Assembly (NCBI RefSeq): GCF_001528745.1
Contig: NZ_BCNS01000207.1
Location: forward strand, 1-64,000
Origin: Marinobacterium profundum
GTDB lineage: Bacteria; Pseudomonadota; Gammaproteobacteria; Pseudomonadales; Balneatricaceae
Length of the DNA: 64,000 bases
Reading direction: 5' to 3'
Positions 1 through 8,132 of this stretch are shown piece after piece. Position 1 is the stretch's first letter; every line of letters begins with the position of its first letter. The notes under the pieces were generated by a model, which ran no database searches, was not told the origin of the DNA, and was given only the letters and a program-made list of their open reading frames with translations. A program made the translations under genes and the position numbers.

Positions 1-8
1 AGCCTCCT

Positions 9-63
9 AGCAGCCTGTCGGGCTTGGCCGGTCCTAGATCAGTGCCAAGTCCGACAGGCTGCT
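9..63 (+). repeat. Dispersed hairpin element, copy 1
   Basis: Positions 9-28 and 44-63 form a 20-bp inverted repeat with one G-T mismatch around a 15-nt loop. The arms contain CAGCCTGTCGGGCTT and AAGTCCGACAGGCTG. The same element, including the loop word GATCAGTG, occurs inverted at about 21955-22010, so it is a repeated element and not only a local terminator. It may terminate a gene that ends left of the window. Confidence 0.75.
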
Positions 64-172
64 GGGTATTTAATTCTGTTTAACAAGCCGTACAATACGT
101 GCAGATGTTATTTAAAGCAGTAACTCATTTGCATGTATTGCTCTTTTCGCCCGCCTTGCTGAGATCAGGTCC

Positions 173-1150
173 ATGTTCAACGCTTTCAAACTCGCCGTCC
201 GCCAGGTGCCGACCCCCTTGGCCGGTCTTGCTCTGGGTATAGCCGCACTCGGCGCCTGCTGGGAACTGTACAGCCCGCACCAGGAGCAGGCCCAGCTGAC
301 GGGTGCTGTACTGGCGAGCGTCTTGCTGTTGGCGGTTCTATGCAAGTTTGTGCTCAATCCGCTATTGCTGTGGCGCGATCTGGCCCATCCCGTTGTGGGC
401 GGCGTGGTACCCACGTTCAGCATGGCCACCATGGTTATCAGCGACGCACTACACCCTTTGATGCCGACATTTGCCGGTGGTATCTGGTTACTGGCGGTCG
501 CACTGCACCTGACCTTTCTGCTGCTGTTCGCGCTGCACCGCATTCGGAAATTCGAGCTGCACCATATGGCGCCAAGCTGGTTTGTGCCGCCCGTAGGCAT
601 CGTCAGCGCAGCCCTGACCTGCCCGCCGGAAGCCGTTGATCTGGCACGTAACCTGATGTGGTTTGGCCTGATCAGTTACAGTCTGTTGCTGCCATTAATG
701 CTGTACCGGCTTATTTTCGCCAAGCGCCTGCCGCGGGCGGCTCGCCCCATCCTGGCCATACTGGCGGCACCCGCCAACCTCTGTCTGGCAGGCTATATCA
801 GCATTATTGATGAACCCTCCATTCTGCTGCTTGCGGTACTGGGCACGGTGGCCCAGCTGATGACGCTGATCATATACATGGCATTTTTTCAGCTAATGAG
901 ATTGCCCTTCAGCACCTCCCACGCCGCCTTTGCGTTTCCAGTGGTGATCAGCGCCCTGGCGATGCTGCAGCTCACTGAAGCCCTGCAGACACTGGGGGCC
1001 CCTGCAGATGTGGTTGGCCAGATAGACGTGCTGGCGACAACTCAACTCGGCCTCGCCAGCCTGATGGTGCTCTATGTATCAGGGCGCCTGCTACTGCAGT
1101 ACGCCACCCACACTCGCGCTACCGAGGCCCAACCCAGCAGCACCGACTGA
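173..1150 (+). CDS. TDT/TehA-SLAC1 family membrane transporter
   Basis: A 325-residue, very hydrophobic protein with about ten predicted membrane helices and short loops, the architecture of the TehA/SLAC1 (tellurite resistance-dicarboxylate, TDT) family in the inner membrane. Family members pass small anions or dicarboxylates; the substrate here cannot be read from sequence. The segment HPVVGGVVPTFSMATMV near residue 75 and the basic loop HRIRKFELHHMAPSWFVPPVG near residue 130 fit the family. ATG at 173 follows a weak AGG. The gene stands alone, convergent with cysG, 25 bp away. It is unrelated in function to the sulfur genes as far as can be seen. Confidence 0.75.
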   Translation: MFNAFKLAVRQVPTPLAGLALGIAALGACWELYSPHQEQAQLTGAVLASVLLLAVLCKFVLNPLLLWRDLAHPVVGGVVPTFSMATMVISDALHPLMPTFAGGIWLLAVALHLTFLLLFALHRIRKFELHHMAPSWFVPPVGIVSAALTCPPEAVDLARNLMWFGLISYSLLLPLMLYRLIFAKRLPRAARPILAILAAPANLCLAGYISIIDEPSILLLAVLGTVAQLMTLIIYMAFFQLMRLPFSTSHAAFAFPVVISALAMLQLTEALQTLGAPADVVGQIDVLATTQLGLASLMVLYVSGRLLLQYATHTRATEAQPSSTD

Positions 1151-1175
1151 CAGCGGCACGGCACCCAGGCCCGGC

Positions 1176-2627
1176 TTAATCCTGAGGGCTATCGTCGACG
1201 CCGTGATGTACCTTCATCAGGGTGTGATTGCCCCCCTCCACCAGTTCATCTCCGAACCAGGACAGGCTTTCATGCATCTTCACCACCTCGCCCACGATCA
1301 CCAGCGCAGGCGCCGCCAGCTGCGCCTGGCGCTGCAGTTCGGCGATCGTATCCAGGGTGCCGGTCAGCACCTGCTGATCAGCACAGGTGCCTTTGGATAT
1401 GATGGCAGCGGGTGTACTGCCCGGCTTGCCATGGGCCACCAGTTTGGCGCTCAACTCGGGCAGCGTATGCAGCCCCATGTAAAATACGATGGTCTGATTG
1501 GGGTGCACAAGTTCGGCGAAGTTGAGATCCGTGGTGCGGTTTTTAAGCTGCCCGGTGACAAACTTCACCGACTGCGCATGCTCCCTGTGCGTCAGCGGTA
1601 TGCCGGCATAGGTAGCACAGGCACTGGCGGCGGTAATCCCCGGCACCACCTGAAACGGGATACCGTGGGGCTTGAGCGATTGCAGCTCCTCGGCACCACG
1701 GCCGAAGATAAACGGATCGCCGCCCTTGAGACGACAGACACGCTTACCCTGCAGGGCATACTTCACCAGCAGCTCGTTGATGCCCTCCTGGGGCACGGCG
1801 TGGTTGTCCCGCTGCTTGCCGACATAGACCATATCCGCATCACGCCGGCACAGATCCAGCACTGCCTCTGACACCAGAGCATCGTAGAGCACCACATCGG
1901 CCTGCTGCATCAGGCGCAGCGCCTTGAAGGTCAGCAGCTCCGGGTCGCCGGGTCCTGCCCCCACCAGATAAACCTCGCCCACCTGGTGTTCGGGATCACC
2001 TTCATCGAGTTTGGATTGCAGCAGCTTTTCCGCCGCCTGCATGCGCCCGGCAAAGGCCTGCTCAGCCACCTGTCCCTGCAGCACCGACTCCCAGAACTTG
2101 CGACGCTGGTTCACGCCGCCAAAGCGTGCCTTGACCTGATCGCGGAAGCGCCCCGCCAGGGCTCCGAGCTGGCTATAGCCATTGGGGATAAGAGTCTCGA
2201 GCCGAGCTCGCAACATGCGCGCCAGCACAGGTGAGGCACCGCCCGATGAAATACCGATAACGATGGGGGAACGATCCACAATGGCTGGAAAGACGAAGGT
2301 ACAGAGCGCCGGGCAGTCCACCACGTTAATCGGCAAACGGCGCTGAACCGCATCGTAATGAATACGCTGGTGCAGCGCTTCGTCATCCGTCGCAGCCACC
2401 ACCAGTACACAACCGTCGAGCAGAGCCGCATGATATTCGCCAATCACCTGCTGGCCGCCCTGCACCTCGACCATTTCGGCCAACTGCGTACAGATTTCCC
2501 GTGCCACCACGGTCAAACGGGCACCGGCGCGCAACAGCAGCTTGGCCTTGCGCATGGCAATCTGCCCACCACCCACCAGCAAAACCGGCTGGTCCTTTAG
2601 ACGGAAAAAAAGAGGAAGGTACTCCAC
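1176..2627 (-). CDS. cysG: Siroheme synthase (multifunctional)
   Basis: Makes siroheme, the cofactor of sulfite reductase, in the cytoplasm from uroporphyrinogen III: two SAM-dependent methylations, NAD-dependent dehydrogenation and iron insertion. The N-terminal half is the dehydrogenase/chelatase module (VLLVGGGQIA at residues 15-24; GISSGGASPVLAR near 125 with the conserved Ser). The C-terminal half, from about residue 220, is the methyltransferase (VYLVGAGPGDPELLT, then RLKGGDPFIFGRG and GITAASACA). I chose GTG at 2627 over an upstream ATG at 2672 because AGGAG lies 8 nt before it and family proteins begin with the motif x-Y-L-P-L-F. This gives 483 residues; E. coli CysG has 457. It lies beside cysH and cysI, which need its product. 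Confidence 0.95.
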   Translation of the reverse strand: MEYLPLFFRLKDQPVLLVGGGQIAMRKAKLLLRAGARLTVVAREICTQLAEMVEVQGGQQVIGEYHAALLDGCVLVVAATDDEALHQRIHYDAVQRRLPINVVDCPALCTFVFPAIVDRSPIVIGISSGGASPVLARMLRARLETLIPNGYSQLGALAGRFRDQVKARFGGVNQRRKFWESVLQGQVAEQAFAGRMQAAEKLLQSKLDEGDPEHQVGEVYLVGAGPGDPELLTFKALRLMQQADVVLYDALVSEAVLDLCRRDADMVYVGKQRDNHAVPQEGINELLVKYALQGKRVCRLKGGDPFIFGRGAEELQSLKPHGIPFQVVPGITAASACATYAGIPLTHREHAQSVKFVTGQLKNRTTDLNFAELVHPNQTIVFYMGLHTLPELSAKLVAHGKPGSTPAAIISKGTCADQQVLTGTLDTIAELQRQAQLAAPALVIVGEVVKMHESLSWFGDELVEGGNHTLMKVHHGVDDSPQD

Positions 2628-2954
2628 GATCCGAACTCCTGCTGCCTGATGACAATCTGTAGTGTATCTCAATTCGCCGCGCTCTCAGCGCACGTACTCA
2701 CAAGCCTTTAGCAAGATCGCTGCCAAGGTGCCAAGCCTTGTCGCAGCGCTCTGTTGGCACCATTTCGGGGCCCGATGGACAAAGAACGCACGATTCCAGC
2801 CGATTCAGGCGCGGCCCGCGTACCGCAGCGGCTTAAGCGCCCCATAAAGGAGCGACCTATCGCACCAAAAACGAGCACCCAGCCCTACCCCGAATGCAGA
2901 TACAAAAACGCCGCGGCGGTAACTCGCAGCGGCGTCTGAGCACAGTATCCGACC
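2628..2954. other. Intergenic stretch cysG-cysH
   Basis: About 330 bp with no convincing gene; short plus-strand frames lack ribosome sites and family resemblance. The right end (2903-2937) is the cysH terminator. The left end must hold the cysG promoter, but I see no clear -35/-10 pair. Confidence 0.5.
2903..2937 (-). terminator. Rho-independent terminator after cysH
   Basis: On the minus strand a GC-rich stem (ACGCCGC pairing with GCGGCGT) is followed by five T residues (complement of 2904-2908). It lies 18 bp beyond the cysH stop. Confidence 0.75.
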
Positions 2955-3674
2955 TTACTTGAATTTCAGTGGCGTCGCCGGGTGCAGGCCGCACTCGCGG
3001 TTGTCCGCATTTTCCCACCACCAGCGACCAGAACGTACATCCTCGCCCATGGAAATCGCACGGGTACAGGGTGCACAGCCGATGCTTGGATAGTGCTGAT
3101 CGTGTAGCGCGTTATAGGGCACATCCAGCGCCCGAATATAGGCCCAGATATCCTTCTCGCTCCAGTCAGCCAGCGGATTCAGCTTCTGCAGGCCGTTACC
3201 CTGATCCCACTCGCTGAAGGCGATTTCATCACGGGTAACCGATTGTTCGCGACGCATACCGGTAATCCAGGCTTTCTGATCGGCCAGTGCACGCTTGAGC
3301 GGCTTGATTTTGCGCACGAAGCAGCAGCCCTTGCGCAGATCCTGCGACTCATAGAATGCATTAATTCCATGATCCGCCACAAAGGCTTCCACATCAGCTG
3401 CCTCCGGGTAATAGACCTTGAAGCCCACCTGCGGATACTGGACCTTGGCATCAGCCAGCAGCTTCAGAGTTTCCTCCGGCAGACGCCCGGTATCGAGCAC
3501 GAAAATGCCGATGCCCGGGGCATACCTGCTGATCAGGTCAGTCAGCACCATGTCTTCAGCGCCAAGGCTGTTGGCAAAAACGATGCCATCGCTATAGTCT
3601 GCGGCCGCCTGCTTCAGCAGGCCTGCAACATGCTCAACCCGGGCATTCAGCTCGGCACTTAACTGCTCACTCAT
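2955..3674 (-). CDS. cysH: APS reductase (CysH family, 4Fe-4S type)
   Basis: Reduces adenylyl sulfate to sulfite using thioredoxin, in the cytoplasm. The 239-residue protein has the nucleotide-binding fold of PAPS/APS reductases (SLGAEDMVL near residue 36, LDTGRLPEET near 60) and the catalytic ECGLH with Cys228. It also has Cys117-Cys118 and Cys200/Cys203, the two-pair signature of the 4Fe-4S APS reductases of Pseudomonas and plants, absent from E. coli-type PAPS reductases. APS is therefore the likely substrate, which agrees with the decayed APS kinase domain on CysN. ATG at 3674 has GAGGA 8 nt upstream. It is downstream of cysI-DUF934, separated by a hairpin. Confidence 0.93.
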   Translation of the reverse strand: MSEQLSAELNARVEHVAGLLKQAAADYSDGIVFANSLGAEDMVLTDLISRYAPGIGIFVLDTGRLPEETLKLLADAKVQYPQVGFKVYYPEAADVEAFVADHGINAFYESQDLRKGCCFVRKIKPLKRALADQKAWITGMRREQSVTRDEIAFSEWDQGNGLQKLNPLADWSEKDIWAYIRALDVPYNALHDQHYPSIGCAPCTRAISMGEDVRSGRWWWENADNRECGLHPATPLKFK

Positions 3675-3690
3675 GCAAAGTATCCTCTAT

Positions 3691-3746
3691 AAAAAACGGC
3701 TGTCGGCCATGCCGCGGAAAGTCCGACAAGCACGGCAACAGCCGTT
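3691..3746 (-). terminator. Hairpin with T-run between DUF934 and cysH
   Basis: Read on the minus strand, AACGGCTGT (3746-3738) pairs with ACAGCCGTT (3703-3695) and is followed by a run of six T (complement of 3691-3696). An inner TGTCGG/CCGACA pair extends the stem. It could end the cysI-DUF934 transcript or act as a partial terminator before cysH, whose Shine-Dalgarno follows directly. Confidence 0.6.
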
Positions 3747-3804
3747 CTGGCGACAAGATGTCTATCCCGGGGCTATTAACCTCACGGGTTAATGACCGCC
3801 CCGC

Positions 3805-4296
3805 TTAACCCTGACGGTAGATCGGACGCGGATCGTCAGCGCCGGCCTGGTAATGCACGCTCACTTCACCGAAGGCATTCAGCACTTCAGGCTTGAAGCG
3901 GTCTTCCGGCACGGCCAAGGCATCAAAACCGCAGCGCTGCATAAGGTCCAGACGATCACGGGTGACATCACCCACGGCCCGCAGCTGACCTGTAAAACCT
4001 GCGCGACGCACCAGGCGTGCCTGACTGAAGCCGCGACCGTCGCGGAATACCGGAAACTCGATGGCAACCAGCGCCAGCGATGACAGATCAGCCAGCAGCG
4101 GCTCAATGTTGTCATCACCATTAAACTGCACCCCCAGACCACCGCTGCGGCCATTCAGGCTGTCGCGGTTCTCCAGGTAAAGCGCCAGCGGTACAACGAT
4201 ATCGCCGTCCTGCGGCACCTGCTCGAGGGTCGCTTCCGCATCCAGAAACAGCCAGTTATCCTGGGCTACAACTTCGCGATTAATGAGCAGCGGCAT
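3805..4296 (-). CDS. DUF934 family protein linked to sulfite reductase
   Basis: A 163-residue soluble protein of the DUF934 family, found next to Pseudomonas-type cysI in many proteobacteria; the molecular function is not established to my knowledge. I chose ATG at 4296, which has AAGGAG 7 nt upstream; the longer frame from 4374 would lie inside cysI. The start overlaps the cysI stop by 17 bp, so the two are translationally coupled and probably act together. The C-terminal half (VRRAGFTGQLRAVGDVTRD, DLMQRCGFDALAVPED) is the conserved part. A role in electron supply or assembly of sulfite reductase is only inference from position. Confidence 0.85.
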   Translation of the reverse strand: MPLLINREVVAQDNWLFLDAEATLEQVPQDGDIVVPLALYLENRDSLNGRSGGLGVQFNGDDNIEPLLADLSSLALVAIEFPVFRDGRGFSQARLVRRAGFTGQLRAVGDVTRDRLDLMQRCGFDALAVPEDRFKPEVLNAFGEVSVHYQAGADDPRPIYRQG

Positions 4297-5944
4297 AGAC
4301 TTTCTCCTTGAACGGGGCAACACCGATACGACGCACCGTATCAATAAACAATTCACCTTCCTCGCGGGACTCAACGTAGGTCAGCAGCAGCTTTTCAAGC
4401 GTGTTGGCAACGTCATGGGCCTCTACAGAACGGCCCAGCACCTTGCCCAGAGACGCGTCTTCCTTGTCCGATCCACCGATGGTGATCTGATACCAGTCCT
4501 CACCGCCCTTGTCGACACCGAGGATGCCAATATGGCCGACGTGGTGATGACCGCAGGCATTGATGCAGCCCGACATGTTGAGGCGGATTTCACCCAGTTC
4601 GTACTGATAATCCAGATCTTCGAACTTCTGGTTGATCTGATCAGCAATTCCCAGGGTCTTGGCGTTGGCCAGGGCGCAGAAATCGCCACCCGGGCACACG
4701 ATCATGTCGCTGAGCATGTTGATGTTCGGCCGCGCCATATTGTGCTCGGCCAGAACCTTCCAGAGTGCGTACAGGTCAGCGTTCTTCACATCCGCCAGAA
4801 CCAGGTTCTGGGTATGGGTCACACGGATCTCACTGCCGCAGTACTGATCAGCCAGGTCGGCCACGACATCCATCTGCAGATCGGTAGCATCGCCTGCCGG
4901 TGCCAGCATGGGCTTGAGCGAAACGACCACTGCACGATAGCCGTTCACCTTGTGCACAACGGTGTTTTTCTCGTACCAGACACGGAAATCCGAATCAGCT
5001 TCGAGCTGTGCGTTCAGGCTGACATCTTCAGCCGCTGCCGCGTCATACGCAAAGGTATTGAAGAAGCCGGCCACGCGGGCGAATTCTTCAGACGTGATTT
5101 CAAGCTCAGGCTGTTCGGCCTTGATCAGCTCCCATTCGGCCTCAACCAGACGGGCGAACTCTTCAGCACCCAGTGCGTGCACCAGAATCTTGATACGCGC
5201 CTTGTACTTGTTGTCACGACGACCATTAAGGTTGTAAACGCGCAGTATCGCTTCCAGGTAAGACAGCAGATCAGCCTTGGGCAGGAAGCTGCGGATCGAC
5301 TTACCGATCATGGGCGTACGGCCAAGACCGCCACCGACCAGCACTTCGAAGCCGACTTCACCGGCATCATTCTTGATCAGGTGCAGACCAATATCATGGA
5401 CCTGGGATGCAGCGCGGTCTTCCGGACCACCGGTGACGGCGATCTTGAACTTGCGCGGCAGATAGGCAAACTCAGGGTGCAGCGTGGACCACTGGCGAAT
5501 CAGTTCACAGAACGGCCGCGGATCTTCGATTTCGTTGGCATTCACGCCAGCGAAATGGTCCGTGGTGGTGTTACGGATACAGTTGCCGGAAGTCTGGATG
5601 GCGTGCATCTGCACCTGCGCCAGTTCCGCCAGGATATCGGGCACTTCTTCCAGCTTGGGCCAGTTGAACTGCACGTTGGTGCGGGTGGTGAAATGAGCAT
5701 AGTTTTTGTCGTACGTGCGGGCTATGTGCCCAAGCTTGCGCATCTGTACGGACGACAGCAGACCGTATGGAATCGCCACACGCAGCATCGGAGCCTGACG
5801 CTGAATGTACAAGCCATTCATCAGTCGCAGCGGCAAAAACTCTTCATCTGGCAGCTCACCCGCCAGAAAACGTCGGGTCTGGTCTCGGAACTGCGCTACA
5901 CGCGCATCCACCAGTCTCTGATCTACTTCTGTATATTGATACAT
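4280..5944 (-). CDS. cysI: Sulfite reductase hemoprotein (nitrite/sulfite reductase family)
   Basis: Six-electron reduction of sulfite to sulfide on a siroheme-4Fe-4S centre, in the cytoplasm. The 554-residue protein has two ferredoxin-like/siroheme-binding repeats and the cluster ligands Cys417, Cys423, Cys460 and Cys464 (CPGGDFC and SGCINACGHHH). The sequence resembles the Pseudomonas single-subunit type (SGNCIRNTTTDHFAGV, YDKNYAHFTTRTNVQFNWP), which works without the CysJ flavoprotein; no cysJ is present nearby. I chose ATG at 5944, where the family N-terminus MYQYxExD begins, over a GTG at 5980 without ribosome site. Operon with DUF934 and perhaps cysH; cysG supplies the siroheme. Confidence 0.95.
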   Translation of the reverse strand: MYQYTEVDQRLVDARVAQFRDQTRRFLAGELPDEEFLPLRLMNGLYIQRQAPMLRVAIPYGLLSSVQMRKLGHIARTYDKNYAHFTTRTNVQFNWPKLEEVPDILAELAQVQMHAIQTSGNCIRNTTTDHFAGVNANEIEDPRPFCELIRQWSTLHPEFAYLPRKFKIAVTGGPEDRAASQVHDIGLHLIKNDAGEVGFEVLVGGGLGRTPMIGKSIRSFLPKADLLSYLEAILRVYNLNGRRDNKYKARIKILVHALGAEEFARLVEAEWELIKAEQPELEITSEEFARVAGFFNTFAYDAAAAEDVSLNAQLEADSDFRVWYEKNTVVHKVNGYRAVVVSLKPMLAPAGDATDLQMDVVADLADQYCGSEIRVTHTQNLVLADVKNADLYALWKVLAEHNMARPNINMLSDMIVCPGGDFCALANAKTLGIADQINQKFEDLDYQYELGEIRLNMSGCINACGHHHVGHIGILGVDKGGEDWYQITIGGSDKEDASLGKVLGRSVEAHDVANTLEKLLLTYVESREEGELFIDTVRRIGVAPFKEKVYAAAH

Positions 5945-6008
5945 GCTAACTACACCTTGCCTGACGGGGAGGCCCGCCACTCATCTCAAAGCCCGTGGAA
6001 AGATTCGA

Positions 6009-6794
6009 TCAGCCTGCCAGCACAAAGCGCAGACCAATCGCGAATAGAATCGACCCCATGATCGGCTGCATCACCCGCGGCGACAGCCGGACGCCTACAT
6101 GACTGCCCAGAAATACACCGGGCAGGGAACCGATCAGCAAGTATATCAGCAATGTCATATCGACATTACCCATCGAATAGTGACCGGCGCCTGCGATACT
6201 GGTCAGCACCACCGCGTGCACCAGGTCGGTACCCACGATGGCAGGCATGCTCAGACGCGGGTACAGCACAATCAGCATGGCCGTTCCCAAAGCGCCAGCA
6301 CCAACAGATGACAGCGTGACCAGCGCACCCAGCAGCAGTCCCATCAGGGTGGTAACCAGAGGACGCCAGCGCCGTGCATGATGCGCCAGCGGATGGCCTT
6401 CAAGGCGCATGGCACGCTCGCGAATCTGATTGCGCAGGAACACGGCGATTGAGGTCAACACCAGCGACACACCCAGGGTCATGTTCATCAGGCTCTCGAT
6501 GCTTTCCAGCGCCTCGAGCCCTTTCAGGTAATGCAACGTCAGCAGACTGCCCGGCACGCTGCCCAGCAGTAGCATCCCAACCACCTTCCAGTGCACCATC
6601 TTGCGCCGTGCATAGGACCACATGCCGCCGAACTTGGTAACCGCGGCATAAAGCAGATCGGTGCTCACGGCCACGACCGGCGCTATGCCAAAGACCACAA
6701 TCAGAATCGGCGTCATCAAGGCACCACCACCGATACCGGTCAGCCCAACGATAAAACCGACTACCAAGCCTGCAAAACTGTATGCGAATTCCAT
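6009..6794 (-). CDS. TauE/SafE family sulfite/anion exporter
   Basis: An inner-membrane protein of about 261 residues with seven to eight predicted helices and the two internal repeats of the TauE/SafE family (GLTGIGGGALMTPIL near residue 20; LSSVGAGALGTAML near 160). Family members export sulfite, sulfoacetate or related anions. It lies 64 bp upstream of cysI on the same strand and divergent from cysD, so handling of sulfite or sulfate during assimilation is a reasonable inference. The start is uncertain: ATG at 6794 gives the family-like MEFAYSFAGL; an upstream GTG at 6821 adds nine residues. Neither has a strong Shine-Dalgarno. Confidence 0.85.
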   Translation of the reverse strand: MEFAYSFAGLVVGFIVGLTGIGGGALMTPILIVVFGIAPVVAVSTDLLYAAVTKFGGMWSYARRKMVHWKVVGMLLLGSVPGSLLTLHYLKGLEALESIESLMNMTLGVSLVLTSIAVFLRNQIRERAMRLEGHPLAHHARRWRPLVTTLMGLLLGALVTLSSVGAGALGTAMLIVLYPRLSMPAIVGTDLVHAVVLTSIAGAGHYSMGNVDMTLLIYLLIGSLPGVFLGSHVGVRLSPRVMQPIMGSILFAIGLRFVLAG

Positions 6795-6975
6795 GCTGCT
6801 CAACCACTTATGCAGGCGCACTGCTGCTATTAATTGCGGCCATCATACTGGCCACCACTTATAACTCTAAATACTTATTTGAAATTTTGTTATAACCAAA
6901 ATACCACAAACAGCCCAATAGAACCCACCAGCCCTTTATTCCATATAGATCTAAGTGAAGTCTAATATATTCTTT

Positions 6976-7003
6976 TTGATTGTATGCGCAATGCTGCAAT
7001 AAT
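6976..7003 (+). promoter_or_regulatory. Candidate cysD promoter
   Basis: TTGATT at 6976-6981 and AATAAT at 6998-7003 are 16 bp apart, 84 bp before the cysD start, in an AT-rich 290-bp divergent region (6795-7087). The region is where a CysB-type activator would bind, but its loose consensus cannot be assigned by eye. Confidence 0.4.
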
Positions 7004-7087
7004 GCGCCGCATCATAGGTTAATAGCCGTTTGGCGCCCACAGGGCAGCAAACTGTCTACTCATTACAGGTAAGGAAGGGCTCAATCC

Positions 7088-8005
7088 ATGAATCAGTTGC
7101 CGGAACACCGTCTGACACATTTAAGACAGCTGGAAGCCGAGAGCATCCACATCATCCGGGAAGTGGCCGCGAGCTTTGACAACCCCGTCATGCTGTACTC
7201 CGTCGGCAAGGACTCTTCCGTCATGCTGCATCTGGCGCGCAAGGCTTTCTACCCAGGCAAGCCACCCTTCCCGCTGATGCACGTGGATACCACGTGGAAG
7301 TTCCGCGAAATGATTTCCTTTCGCGACAAGATGGCGGAAAAGGCCGGCATGGATCTGATCGTGCATATCAACCCAGAGGGCGTTGAAATGGGCATCAGCC
7401 CCTTCGTGCACGGCTCCAAAACCCATACGGACGTCATGAAGACCCAGGGCCTGAAGCAGGCGCTGGACAAGTACAAGTTCGATGCGGCCTTTGGCGGCGC
7501 CCGTCGCGATGAGGAGAAATCCCGCGCCAAGGAACGCGTCTTCTCGTTCCGCGACAAGCACCACCGCTGGGACCCGAAGAACCAGCGCCCGGAGCTCTGG
7601 AATACCTTCAATACCCGTATCGACAAGGGTGAGAGCATCCGCGTCTTCCCGCTGTCCAACTGGACGGAGCTCGATATCTGGCAGTATATCTACCTCGAGC
7701 AGATCGAAATCGTACCACTGTACTACTCCGCACTGCGCCCGGTTGTCGAGCGTGACGGCATGCAGATCATGGTGGATGACGACCGTCTGCCGCTGCAGCC
7801 TGGCGAAGAGCCTGTGATGAAAAAGGTGCGTTTCCGTACCCTGGGCTGCTACCCGCTGACCGGTGCCGTTGAGTCCGAAGCAGACACCCTGCCTGAAATT
7901 ATCCAGGAAATGCTGCTGACCACAACGTCCGAGCGCCAGGGCCGAGCCATTGACCACGACGGTGCCGGCTCCATGGAACAGAAGAAGATCGAAGGCTACT
8001 TCTGA
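7088..8005 (+). CDS. cysD: Sulfate adenylyltransferase subunit 2
   Basis: The ATP-sulfurylase catalytic subunit: forms APS from sulfate and ATP, driven by GTP hydrolysis in CysN. The 305-residue protein is full length. It shows the PP-loop motif [16 protein letters not shown] near residue 40, the [16 protein letters not shown] segment near 135 and the C-terminal LTGAVES motif. ATG at 7088 is preceded by an AAGGAAGG ribosome site. It is the first gene of a cysD-cysN unit, with a 127-bp gap to cysN that contains a hairpin. It sits divergent from the TauE/cysI cluster. Confidence 0.97.
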   Translation: MNQLPEHRLTHLRQLEAESIHIIREVAASFDNPVMLYSVGKDSSVMLHLARKAFYPGKPPFPLMHVDTTWKFREMISFRDKMAEKAGMDLIVHINPEGVEMGISPFVHGSKTHTDVMKTQGLKQALDKYKFDAAFGGARRDEEKSRAKERVFSFRDKHHRWDPKNQRPELWNTFNTRIDKGESIRVFPLSNWTELDIWQYIYLEQIEIVPLYYSALRPVVERDGMQIMVDDDRLPLQPGEEPVMKKVRFRTLGCYPLTGAVESEADTLPEIIQEMLLTTTSERQGRAIDHDGAGSMEQKKIEGYF

Positions 8006-8080
8006 TCAGCCTCCAGGCCTCTGCCATTACTTGTAGATAACGCAGGTCTGGCCCGGACAAAACACCCAATACGACACCAA

Positions 8081-8115
8081 GACGCTGCTGCCGCGGCCCC
8101 GCCGCCGGCAGCGTC
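8081..8115 (+). promoter_or_regulatory. Intercistronic hairpin cysD-cysN
   Basis: GACGCTGC (8081-8088) and GCAGCGTC (8108-8115) are perfect inverted repeats with a GC-rich interior. No T-run follows, so this is more likely an mRNA stability or partial attenuation element than a terminator. The cysN ribosome site (GGAG, 7 nt from ATG) begins just downstream. Confidence 0.5.
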
Positions 8116-8132
8116 AAGCCTGGAGCTAACAC

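Noticed and set aside
4283-6061. 592-codon open frame on the plus strand
   Set aside because: Antisense to cysI in a GC-rich region; no ribosome site, no recognisable domain, and cysI is certain.
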